From the NCBI GenBank assembly GCA_947176785.1, contig CAMWSA010000211.1, forward strand, positions 1 to 6,647: a stretch of DNA of 6,647 nucleotides. Reading direction: 5' to 3'. The notes under the pieces are model-generated. The model had not been told where the DNA came from. It was given only the letters and a program-made list of their open reading frames with translations, and did no database searches. Source of the DNA: an uncultured Lachnospiraceae bacterium (GTDB taxonomy: Bacteria > Bacillota > Clostridia > Lachnospirales > Lachnospiraceae). This document shows positions 1 through 5,340 of this stretch, piece after piece; position 1 is the stretch's first letter, and the number at the start of each line of letters is the position of its first letter. The position numbers and the translations under genes are program-made.

Positions 1-410
1 TCCATCATTTTATCCAAAGCATACACATGAAGTTCATATATGTGCGGCTTATCGGGCGGGGTCATCCCACCATAATAGCAGGAAAGCTCCGTGGACTGCT
101 CTCCGCCCTGTATACTCGTCCAGCTATTCCTGCCCTGTACAAAGTCATCCGCCGTCTGGCTCTCATTCTCCCTGATCTCGAAACGGGTAATATTTGCCGC
201 CAGCCAGTGTATCCATGCGAATCCCCCGGTCACCGGGTATGCGTCCTTGTCCTCTAAGACAATGGCAACCGACACAGTTCCCTGCGGCGCATCTTCCACC
301 GCAAAGGGCAGGGAATAAGTGGGGATGCCGTTTTCATTAAACTGCGTCCCATGCCCGCCGTATTGGGGCTGTATTACCCCGTTTATGATACCGCTGCTTG
401 TAACATTCAT
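1..410 (-). CDS. YbhB/YbcL-family (PEBP) protein, C-terminus cut by window edge
   Basis: Reading the minus strand from ATG at 410 gives 136 codons open to the window edge, starting MNVTSSGIINGVIQPQYGG. A strong ribosome binding site, GGAGG at 420-424, lies 9 bases before the ATG. PEBP-family marks are visible: the N-terminal GTQFNENGIPTYSLPF stretch, the ligand-pocket segment with VLEDKDAYPVTGGFAWIHW near residues 52-70, and a PPDKPHIYELHVYALD segment near residues 118-133. Bacterial members are usually about 150-180 residues, so 20-40 are probably missing. The family binds small anionic ligands; bacterial YbhB/YbcL function is poorly defined and the 'Raf kinase inhibitor' name is historical. 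No signal peptide is seen, so it is probably cytoplasmic. It lies downstream of an HxlR regulator on the same strand and has its own promoter, so the regulator probably controls it (inference). Confidence 0.9.
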   Translation of the reverse strand, partial: MNVTSSGIINGVIQPQYGGHGTQFNENGIPTYSLPFAVEDAPQGTVSVAIVLEDKDAYPVTGGFAWIHWLAANITRFEIRENESQTADDFVQGRNSWTSIQGGEQSTELSCYYGGMTPPDKPHIYELHVYALDKMM

Positions 411-443
411 CTTTTAAATCCTCCAATCTGATTTTCTGATGAT

Positions 444-472
444 ATTATAAGCGACGGTCCCCGGACAGTAAA
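444..472 (-). promoter_or_regulatory. Promoter of the PEBP gene
   Basis: On the minus strand a perfect TATAAT (444-449) is preceded by 17 bases and a TTTACT -35 box (467-472, 4 of 6 consensus). It sits in the short gap between the HxlR regulator and the PEBP start, about 34 bases upstream of the ATG, so the PEBP gene can be transcribed on its own. Confidence 0.65.
454..469. promoter_or_regulatory. Inverted repeat between -35 and -10, candidate operator
   Basis: The arms ACGGTCC (454-460) and GGACAGT (463-469) match as an inverted repeat at 6 of 7 positions around a CC centre. They lie almost wholly in the spacer of the PEBP promoter. A dimeric winged-helix regulator bound here would block RNA polymerase, and the HxlR gene next door is the obvious candidate. 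The operator role is inference from position and symmetry. Confidence 0.4.
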
Positions 473-473
473 T

Positions 474-493
474 TACCCACTTTTTTGTGGGTA
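474..493. promoter_or_regulatory. Perfect 7-bp inverted repeat after the HxlR stop codon
   Basis: TACCCAC (474-480) and GTGGGTA (487-493) form a perfect inverted repeat around six T bases on the plus strand. It abuts the HxlR stop codon (494-496) and lies just upstream of the PEBP -35 box. It could be a second operator. A terminator for the HxlR transcript is less likely, because in that direction the hairpin is followed by AATTTACTG rather than a run of T. Confidence 0.45.
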
Positions 494-859
494 CTAATCT
501 GGGACTACTCCCTTTTCCTCCAGGATATGTTCCATGCCGTTTACTTTCAGGTAATCAATCCCTATATGCTGCATAATTCTTAACGCCTCCAGTATTTTCA
601 TTCCCATATCATCTGTTAGTGAATATTCCACATGGAGCGGGTATCCCTCATAGGACTTCTTTTCTACAAAGCCATAATCCGTCAGTTCCTTTAACTGCTC
701 CAGCAGCATCTTCTGTGTGATGCCGTCTATGTCCCGTTCCAGCTTAGCCAGAGATGTAGCCCCTAAACGCAGCCGCCATAAGATGATCGGTTTCCATTTT
801 CCTTTGATCATGTCATGCACAAGTTCCAAAGGACAGGTATATTCTGTACGCATTTTCAT
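494..859 (-). CDS. HxlR-family winged helix-turn-helix regulator
   Basis: A 121-residue protein of normal family length. The N-terminal CPLELVHDMIKGKWKPIILW pattern (residues 9-28) is the hallmark of HxlR/YodB/HypR-type regulators. The recognition helix region follows in LAKLERDIDGITQKMLLEQL (about 37-56), and the wing in GFVEKKSYEGYPLHVEYSLT (about 63-82). These proteins act as DNA-binding dimers. Cys9 matches the conserved N-terminal cysteine that YodB and HypR use to sense electrophiles or disulfide stress, so redox sensing is plausible but not shown. AAGGAG at 869-874 lies 9 bases before the ATG; an in-frame ATG two codons later is less well placed. Two inverted repeats and the PEBP promoter follow it, so that gene is the likely target. 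No clear promoter was found just upstream, so it may be read from the sigma operon. Confidence 0.92.
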   Translation of the reverse strand: MKMRTEYTCPLELVHDMIKGKWKPIILWRLRLGATSLAKLERDIDGITQKMLLEQLKELTDYGFVEKKSYEGYPLHVEYSLTDDMGMKILEALRIMQHIGIDYLKVNGMEHILEEKGVVPD

Positions 860-878
860 AGGCTGATACTCCTTCTAT

Positions 879-1055
879 TTATTCCATCTCCCTGAACGTG
901 CCAGCAATTCCTCCCACAAGGCTCCACTGGCGCTGCATATAGGATTTCAGATTTTCCGTGCTTTGCCGATATGCCTCCCGGACTGTTTCATACTACTTCG
1001 GTAGAATATCGTTCCCACTAAAGTCAAGGATAGGATTGTTAATTCTTCTGCTCAT
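879..1055 (-). pseudogene. Short frame interrupted by one in-frame TAG; unrecognised
   Basis: An ATG at 1055, inside the last codons of the anti-sigma gene, opens a frame MSRRINNPILDFSGNDILPK that meets TAG at 993-995. The same frame then continues for 37 codons, YETVREAYRQSTENLKSYMQ and onward to REME, and ends with TAA at 879-881. Without the TAG it would be a 58-residue protein ending 19 bases before the HxlR start. The residues after the TAG are charged and helix-like, as in coding sequence. This could be a small gene with a nonsense mutation, the tail of a longer lost gene, or chance. I do not recognise the family. There is no clear ribosome binding site; translation would depend on coupling to the overlapping upstream gene. 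Confidence 0.35.
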
Positions 1056-2403
1056 ATAGATCATATCGGCTGTTGGTATTTTCAGGAACATACTTTATTT
1101 CCATAACCCCGCCTATAGTGTCCAAATCCCGCAGCCTTTGCAAATCCTCTTCTGCATTTGATGTCACTACAATATGGAGCCTGTATGGATTCTCATAGAC
1201 CGAGGATGATATGACAAATGGCATTTCATGGTTCATCATGGCACTGCTCACTTTTGTCTGCAACTCCGTCACATATTCCAAACTTACATCTGTATTTGTA
1301 TTCTCCAAAAGAGCCGTGCCTGCTCCGTCATCTGAATTCTCTTTCTCCTGTTGAGCATCCTCTGTCTTCGCGTCATGGCTTTGCCGGTCTTCTCCCTCAT
1401 ACTCCACGATTCCGACAATTTCACATATGCTTGCTGCCTGTTCTTCTGTCAGGGGGCTGTAGGCAATGCCTGAAAACTCATAAAACATATCTGACACCGC
1501 TGTATACTTCAAACCATCTATTACGTTTCCATAATCTGTAGTTATTGACAAATACCGCCCAAGCCTCACCGCTTCATGAGATGGTATCTGACCATCGCTC
1601 GCCGCTTCCACATTTCCGTAATCAATCCTCTCCCACTGGCCGCTCCCATAGCAGGTCATGCCGGACAGCACTTCATATATTGTTTCTATTGCGGCTCTGT
1701 CGGTTATTTTTCGTGTTCCAATCTCTTCCTGTATTTTCTTTCCTCCATCCATATTATCCATTCTGGCAGGTGCCACTTCTATTTCTGTAATCGCATCCGC
1801 GGAATCAATCCGATATACCAGCTTAAGGACATCATTGTATGGGTATTCACTGCTGTCAAAGCATTGGAATTTCCATAGCGAACTCTCCTGCCCATCGTTC
1901 CGGATCAGATATTGCAGGTCTGAATGTCCCGAAACATAGTGCCATTCCCCGGTATTGTCAATACTTTTACCCATACTTTCTGCTAGCACGGAACTGCCAA
2001 CCGAGGGAACCTCCGTATAAAATCCGCTGTATTGTTCTATGGGGACGGTTGCATATTTCTCTGCTTGTTGTGCCATAAAGTTCTCGTTATTTGATGCAAG
2101 CAGGGAAGATATTGGGGCAAACTGCTCCGGCATTTCGGGCTCTGGGCTTTCCTGTATAGGCTGTTCCTGTACCCAATACCCATTCTGTGGCAGACCGCTT
2201 TCTGGTTCATGCTGCAATACAGACCAAATGGCTGCAACCCCTGCACCGACCAAACAAAGACCTGCTGCCGTAGCATATCGCATTATCCATATTTTATTTT
2301 TATTTGACCGCAATTTCTTCTTTTTTCTTCTTACCATAAGAGCATAGCTTATCATACTTTCCTCCACTAACCCTAATGCATCACTGATGTCTTCACGTTT
2401 CAT
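1039..2403 (-). CDS. Probable membrane-anchored anti-sigma factor
   Basis: A 454-residue protein encoded directly after, and overlapping by 11 bases, the sigma factor gene, which is the usual arrangement for a cognate anti-sigma factor. I chose ATG at 2403 over an in-frame TTG at 2406 because GGAGG at 2413-2417 is 9 bases away. Order of parts: an N-terminal cytosolic segment MKREDISDALGLVEES; a basic stretch RRKKKKLRSNKNK at 25-37; one membrane helix at about 43-63 (YATAAGLCLVGAGVAAIWSVL); a Pro/Glu-rich linker; and a large external domain. The basic residues before the helix put the N-terminus inside. The start resembles a family found beside sigma-70 factors in Lachnospiraceae, with an N-terminal DA(I/L)GxxxE motif; this is recalled, not searched. 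The external domain, with its long acidic KTEDAQQEKENSDD linker, presumably senses an envelope signal. The anti-sigma role is inferred from context. Confidence 0.75.
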   Translation of the reverse strand: MKREDISDALGLVEESMISYALMVRRKKKKLRSNKNKIWIMRYATAAGLCLVGAGVAAIWSVLQHEPESGLPQNGYWVQEQPIQESPEPEMPEQFAPISSLLASNNENFMAQQAEKYATVPIEQYSGFYTEVPSVGSSVLAESMGKSIDNTGEWHYVSGHSDLQYLIRNDGQESSLWKFQCFDSSEYPYNDVLKLVYRIDSADAITEIEVAPARMDNMDGGKKIQEEIGTRKITDRAAIETIYEVLSGMTCYGSGQWERIDYGNVEAASDGQIPSHEAVRLGRYLSITTDYGNVIDGLKYTAVSDMFYEFSGIAYSPLTEEQAASICEIVGIVEYEGEDRQSHDAKTEDAQQEKENSDDGAGTALLENTNTDVSLEYVTELQTKVSSAMMNHEMPFVISSSVYENPYRLHIVVTSNAEEDLQRLRDLDTIGGVMEIKYVPENTNSRYDLYEQKN

Positions 2404-2959
2404 CAAAGAATCCCTCCTGCTCCAAATAATTTTTTAATCCGATACGGGTGCGGTACAACATACTCTTTGCCTTGGACTCACTCATGCCATAATATCCTGC
2501 TACCTCACGGATGGAATCCGAAAAGAAATATCTTCCAATAAAAACATCCCTTGTTTCCCCCGGTAATTCTGCAAGATAATCCTGAATAGCCTTTGCCAAA
2601 AGGTGCAGATCAACATCCTGTTCTGTTGTGTTTCCGGCAGAAACACAGTCCTCCAATTCAGATAGAGACAGAGCATATTCTGACGCCTGCCTTTTCGCAC
2701 TGTTCCTCTTTCGGAAAATATCAATTGATATCTGCCTCGTAATCTTACAAAGGTATGCTAAAAGAACACTCGGCCTATGCGGGGGCATAGATTTCCATGC
2801 ACTTAAATAAGTGTCATTTACGCTCTCTTTGCTGTCCTCCCAATCAGCAAGAATGTTATACGATAATTTCATTAGGTAATGTCCATATTTCTGGTCTGTG
2901 TGCTGGATTGCCGCTTCACTGCGTTTCCAGTATAATTCACCAATTCTGTCATCCTGCAT
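2393..2959 (-). CDS. ECF-like sigma-70 family RNA polymerase sigma factor
   Basis: A 188-residue sigma factor with only regions 2 and 4, as in ECF sigma factors. Region 2 covers about residues 20-90, with NILADWEDSKESVNDTYLSA and KITRQISIDIFRKR, the polymerase-binding and -10-recognition parts. Region 4 covers about 125-180, with LAELPGETRDVFIGRYFFSD and the helix-turn-helix IREVAGYYGMSESKAKSMLY. The frame is open to ATG 2995, but AAGGAGG at 2971-2977 is placed for ATG 2959. That start gives MQDDRIGELYWKRSEAAI, as in related proteins. The gene ends inside the start of the membrane protein, so the two are translationally coupled. It should direct polymerase to a small regulon, possibly including its own promoter. 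Confidence 0.9.
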   Translation of the reverse strand: MQDDRIGELYWKRSEAAIQHTDQKYGHYLMKLSYNILADWEDSKESVNDTYLSAWKSMPPHRPSVLLAYLCKITRQISIDIFRKRNSAKRQASEYALSLSELEDCVSAGNTTEQDVDLHLLAKAIQDYLAELPGETRDVFIGRYFFSDSIREVAGYYGMSESKAKSMLYRTRIGLKNYLEQEGFFDET

Positions 2960-2970
2960 GGTCTCACTCA

Positions 2971-2977
2971 CCTCCTT
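2971..2977 (-). promoter_or_regulatory. Ribosome binding site fixing the sigma factor start
   Basis: AAGGAGG lies 11 bases before ATG 2959, at the long end of normal spacing. The longer alternative from ATG 2995 has no ribosome binding site, and this AAGGAGG would lie inside its coding sequence. Confidence 0.75.
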
Positions 2978-3002
2978 AGCTGTTATGCCCTTCATTGTAT
3001 AT

Positions 3003-3028
3003 CCCGTAAAAATTCAGATTTGGTTGCA
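3003..3028 (-). promoter_or_regulatory. Candidate ECF-type promoter of the sigma/anti-sigma operon
   Basis: The minus strand has TGCAAC (3023-3028), 16 bases, then CGGG (3003-3006). This resembles the TGAAAC-N16-CGTA layout of Bacillus ECF promoters such as those read by SigW, and autoregulation is common for ECF sigma factors. A housekeeping alternative is a TATACA -10 box at 2996-3001, but it lacks a good -35. The call rests on similarity alone. Confidence 0.3.
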
Positions 3029-3520
3029 GAGAAAAATACTTTTTTTATTTTAGCTCAAAAAAATATAAAAAGCACCGTCATTTTTAGAAAGAGTGGAAGT
3101 GAATCAGAAATATCCAGAACAAAAAAGAGCCTGCGCACAGCCCTTATCATTTTCCCATTATCTTTTTACCGTTATACTCATATATCATTTGGCAAAACTA
3201 CCGGCTTTTGCCAAAAGGTTTTATTTTTGCCAAACCGTATCAGATTTTCGCCATTCTCCTATATTTTAACAGCATTTTCAGACAAAGAAATACATCTTCC
3301 AACCAAAATCCGCAATATCATATTCCTTTTTTCCCGACATACAATTCCGGAAACCCCTGACTTTTGCCGAAAGGTATACCATAGAAATTCTAATTTCAAA
3401 TAGACAATTATTATCTGCGATTTTCTATATTTTTCGCCACCCTATTTCTTATACCCCCAATTTTAATGTTCCCAATAGACATTAATACTGTGAATAGGAT
3501 AAATCTGCCAAAGAGCCATT
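3029..3520. other. AT-rich intergenic region without a convincing gene
   Basis: No supported coding sequence. The longest plus-strand frame (3020-3403) starts at TTG, has no ribosome binding site, and encodes a low-complexity Phe/Ser/Lys-rich product, so it is not called. The recognisable content is the TTTGGCAAAA motif cluster, listed separately. The region separates the sigma operon's upstream side from the end of the nuclease/transposase gene and may hold control elements for the sigma operon. Confidence 0.6.
3188..3234. repeat. Three exact copies of TTTGGCAAAA in mixed orientation
   Basis: TTTGGCAAAA occurs on the plus strand at 3188-3197 and on the minus strand at 3206-3215 and 3225-3234. 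The first two copies form a perfect 10-bp inverted repeat with an 8-base spacer. Centres are 18 and 19 bases apart, close to two helical turns. Degenerate copies follow at 3245-3252 (TTTTCGCC), 3362-3371 (9 of 10) and 3431-3438 (TTTTCGCC). The block at 3361-3375 matches 3205-3219 at 14 of 15 bases. This pattern suits binding sites for a dimeric DNA-binding protein, but which protein is unknown. Confidence 0.55.
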
Positions 3521-3555
3521 TTAAAAGGGTCTTGCTGGAATACCCAACAAGACCC
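3521..3555 (-). terminator. Rho-independent terminator of the PD-(D/E)XK gene
   Basis: GGGTCTTG (3527-3534) and CAAGACCC (3548-3555) form an 8-bp perfect stem, extended inside by TGG/CCA after one mismatch. On the minus strand it is followed by TTTTAAAA. It lies about 75 bases past the stop codon of the nuclease/transposase gene. The T run is short, so termination may be incomplete. Confidence 0.7.
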
Positions 3556-3629
3556 AAATATAAAATATTTAATACCTTTTCTCTTTATGATTCGATTGCC
3601 ACGGTGCAATTTATCTCATGCCATCATCC

Positions 3630-4442
3630 CTATGCCAATTGCAATCCTGCCAATTCCCTCACTTCTTCAATTGGCAAATCTGTATCTTCCGCAATTTCCT
3701 CAAGTGTCTGCTTCCCTCTTGCAATCAGACGGCGGGCAAAGGCTTTTTTCTCCTCTGTAACCCTTTTCTCTGCCAAATCCTCAAATGCCTGGCACATAAT
3801 TTCCCGACCTCCTTCCGTTTCCTTGAAATATTTCACCTGTCTTGCCAATACTGGATAGAACATATCGGCAGAACTCAAACATCTAAAGTCATGCATCAGC
3901 TTTCCAACTGGATCATTGTCATCCTTATAGCTGCCATTCACATATATGATATGGGAACCATCGCCAAAATATGTGCCTGTCTCCTCAATCATCCGTTTGA
4001 CATGGTACAAAGGACATCCTGCCCCCAAAACATCGCTTGCCGTGATGAATATCACATAAGAGTCATGGATTTCCTTGAACTCCTGCCTCGCTTTCAGCAT
4101 TTTCGTGTCAATCATGCTGCTGTGGAACCTCGCCCTGTGAACATCTGCCCCTGCTGATGCCCGCTGGACCTCAATGTCATAAACTTTTTCTTCCTTATCC
4201 ACCGCATAAATATCTATGGTAAGAGAACGGCCATCCGGCAGCAGATTTTTATACTCCCTCTGAGCCACCACTTCCAGCACTTTCAAATCATCCCGCTGTA
4301 GGATCACATTCAGCAGCAGCTCCGTGGCCTCTATGTTCCTGTCAAACACTAATGTCATAAGGTTGTCATCCAGAAGGGATAATGTTTCTATTGCCTTTAA
4401 TGTTTCTTTTCTCTTTACATCCGTTTGATTCCCTGAATTCAT
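3630..4442 (-). CDS. PD-(D/E)XK nuclease family transposase (PDDEXK_2 / Rpn-like)
   Basis: A 270-residue protein of the PDDEXK_2 / Rpn-like nuclease group, whose members are linked to recA-independent recombination and are often labelled putative transposases. The N-terminal block LSLLDDNLMTLVFDRNIEAT (residues 21-40) is typical. The catalytic core follows: Asp77 in SLTIDIYAVD, then Glu91 and Gln93 in YDIEVQ, the D...ExQ form of the PD-(D/E)XK site. Other family-like blocks are RARFHSSMIDTKMLKARQEF and GDGSHIIYVNGSYKD. The C-terminus LIARGKQTLEEIAEDTDLPI looks like a helix-turn-helix. The core looks intact. The frame is open to 4529, but the promoter at 4468-4496 and AAAGG at 4450-4454, 7 bases before ATG 4442, favour this start; ATG 4445 is adjacent. 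No terminal inverted repeats or target duplication were seen, so this is a single gene and not a mapped insertion sequence. Confidence 0.9.
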   Translation of the reverse strand: MNSGNQTDVKRKETLKAIETLSLLDDNLMTLVFDRNIEATELLLNVILQRDDLKVLEVVAQREYKNLLPDGRSLTIDIYAVDKEEKVYDIEVQRASAGADVHRARFHSSMIDTKMLKARQEFKEIHDSYVIFITASDVLGAGCPLYHVKRMIEETGTYFGDGSHIIYVNGSYKDDNDPVGKLMHDFRCLSSADMFYPVLARQVKYFKETEGGREIMCQAFEDLAEKRVTEEKKAFARRLIARGKQTLEEIAEDTDLPIEEVRELAGLQLA

Positions 4443-4467
4443 CATGCCGCCTTTCTTTTCACAAATT

Positions 4468-4496
4468 ATCATACCATGGTTTCCCACCTTTTTCAA
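4468..4496 (-). promoter_or_regulatory. Promoter of the PD-(D/E)XK gene
   Basis: Minus-strand TTGAAA (4491-4496), 17 bases, then TATGAT (4468-4473) preceded by TGG as in an extended -10 box. Transcription should begin near 4461, just ahead of the AAAGGCGG ribosome binding site at 4447-4454. This excludes the longer in-frame starts at 4529 and about 4472. Confidence 0.7.
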
Positions 4497-4854
4497 TTGT
4501 ATCTTCCCAGACCTCACAAAATGTTCCAAATATATTTGTAGATACAGGGACGATACAGAGCCTTGCGAAGAGGAAAATCTTGTTCTGCAAGAACATAAGG
4601 AGCCGTTCCATTATCATGGAGTACAAGCATCCAACAAAAACCTATGCCTTAACGACAACTTTTTCAAAGTGCCTCTCAACACATTCTGCAATTCTATTCT
4701 TTCTTTATGGGTGGGTATGGGCATATTTTTCGAGCCAATATATATCCTTACGAAAAGAAACGGTTATATCGTTCCTTTTCGTAGGAATCCCAATATACCC
4801 GAACAACATTCACTTTTCATCCTCATCAAAAGCAGAATCGCCAGGTTCTCAAAC
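4497..4854. other. Gap between nuclease/transposase promoter and the small helical gene
   Basis: No convincing gene. A 52-codon minus-strand frame (4459-4617, beginning MIMERLLMFLQNKIFLFARL) overlaps the promoter and lacks a ribosome binding site. Two plus-strand frames over 160 codons cover the same area, but they overlap the nuclease/transposase gene on the opposite strand and have no promoter or ribosome binding site. The gap also holds a 6-bp palindrome, TGTTCT-GCA-AGAACA (4581-4595), and the long hairpin at 4747-4785. Confidence 0.5.
4747..4785 (-). terminator. Long hairpin downstream of the small helical gene, probable terminator
   Basis: ACGAAAAGAAACG (4750-4762) pairs with CGTTCCTTTTCGT (4770-4782) with one mismatch over 13 positions and a 7-base loop. 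Two further standard pairs and a wobble extend it to 4747-4785. Read on the minus strand, the stem ends TTTCTTTTCG, so the T-rich descending arm could serve as the terminator tail. It lies 70 bases past the stop at 4855. No free T run follows the full stem, so it may act as another structured element. Confidence 0.5.
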
Positions 4855-5196
4855 CTATTCCTCCTGCTTATCCATCAACGACATAATCAGGCTAAACATA
4901 TCTTTCAGCCCCTGCTGATATGTCAGGAACTCCATTCGAGCATTCATTTCTGAATCGGCAGCAATAAATGATTCAAGCAGTTCTTTCTGATTACCTGCCA
5001 ATGCACTTTTTAGTCCAGTATATTTTTCCTCGGCATGAATCCTTGCCACTCTGAGCTCCTCGTCACTTTCAACAATCCTCGAAATCCGCTCATTGTTGGC
5101 ATATTCCGTCAGCAAATCTATTACTTCGTTATTTACCAATATAATCTCGTCCCTCCCTCCATGTCCGCCTGTGTTCAACCATACAGGCTTTTTCAT
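4855..5196 (-). CDS. Small helical protein of unknown function, possibly DUF6809-like
   Basis: A 113-residue protein from ATG 5196 (MKKPVWLNTGGHGGRDEIIL). The last two thirds are strongly helical and charged: SDEELRVARIHAEEKYTGLK, then QKELLESFIAADSEMNARME, then YQQGLKDMFSLIMSLMDKQ. The final helices recall the C-terminal bundle of DUF6809-type small proteins, a weak resemblance from memory. There is no signal peptide, membrane segment or catalytic motif. The start is uncertain. Neither ATG 5196 nor TTG 5229 has a ribosome binding site, and the frame stays open upstream to 5334. A TACAAT box at 5202-5207 ends 5 bases before ATG 5196, which would suit leaderless translation. The gene diverges from the nucleotidyltransferase gene 144 bases away, so shared control is possible. 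Function is unknown. Confidence 0.6.
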   Translation of the reverse strand: MKKPVWLNTGGHGGRDEIILVNNEVIDLLTEYANNERISRIVESDEELRVARIHAEEKYTGLKSALAGNQKELLESFIAADSEMNARMEFLTYQQGLKDMFSLIMSLMDKQEE

Positions 5197-5254
5197 AAAG
5201 TATTGTACTATATCTTCTGTCTGCCCCAAATTGGCAGAAATGGAAATTCTGCTA

Positions 5255-5282
5255 TTGACAACTGCCCAAAATATGATATCCT
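5255..5282 (+). promoter_or_regulatory. Promoter of the nucleotidyltransferase gene
   Basis: A perfect TTGACA (5255-5260), 16 bases, then TATCCT (5277-5282, 4 of 6). It lies about 60 bases upstream of the start at 5341, giving a leader of roughly 50 bases. It overlaps the upstream extension of the divergent minus-strand frame, which argues that this extension is not coding. Confidence 0.6.
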
Positions 5283-5324
5283 GTAACGATACATATCTTA
5301 AGGTTGTATGGGAGGCATGGGCAG

Positions 5325-5331
5325 AAAGGAG
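5325..5331 (+). promoter_or_regulatory. Ribosome binding site fixing the nucleotidyltransferase start
   Basis: AAAGGAG lies 9 bases before ATG 5341. The alternative in-frame ATG codons at 5308 and 5317 lie upstream of it and have no comparable site. Confidence 0.75.
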
Positions 5332-5340
5332 ACATTATAT

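Noticed and set aside
993..1004. CTAC-TTCG-GTAG hairpin with a UUCG loop
   Set aside because: Only four base pairs, no T run, and it overlaps the TAG of the broken frame, so it is too weak to call a terminator.
1218..2347. Several plus-strand frames of 79-107 codons
   Set aside because: All are shadows of the anti-sigma gene on the minus strand, rich in Ser, Cys, His and Pro, without translation signals.
3020..3403. 127-codon plus-strand frame in the gap upstream of the sigma gene
   Set aside because: It starts at TTG, has no ribosome binding site, and its composition (Phe, Ser, Lys, Ile) is what AT-rich noncoding DNA gives.
3630..4529. A complete insertion sequence around the PD-(D/E)XK gene
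   Set aside because: No terminal inverted repeats or target duplications could be found flanking the gene; the hairpin at 3527-3555 fits a terminator better.
4581..4595. TGTTCT-GCA-AGAACA palindrome
   Set aside because: A single 6-bp inverted repeat, about 90 bases upstream of the nearest promoter, without further copies; easily chance.
4382..4953. Two overlapping plus-strand frames of 169 and 178 codons
   Set aside because: Both overlap the start of the well-supported nuclease/transposase gene on the other strand, have no promoter or ribosome binding site, and show no family motif.
5197..5334. Extension of the small helical protein upstream of 5196
   Set aside because: No ATG in this stretch, no ribosome binding site, and it runs through the consensus -35 promoter of the divergent gene. 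Kept only as a doubt in the findings.
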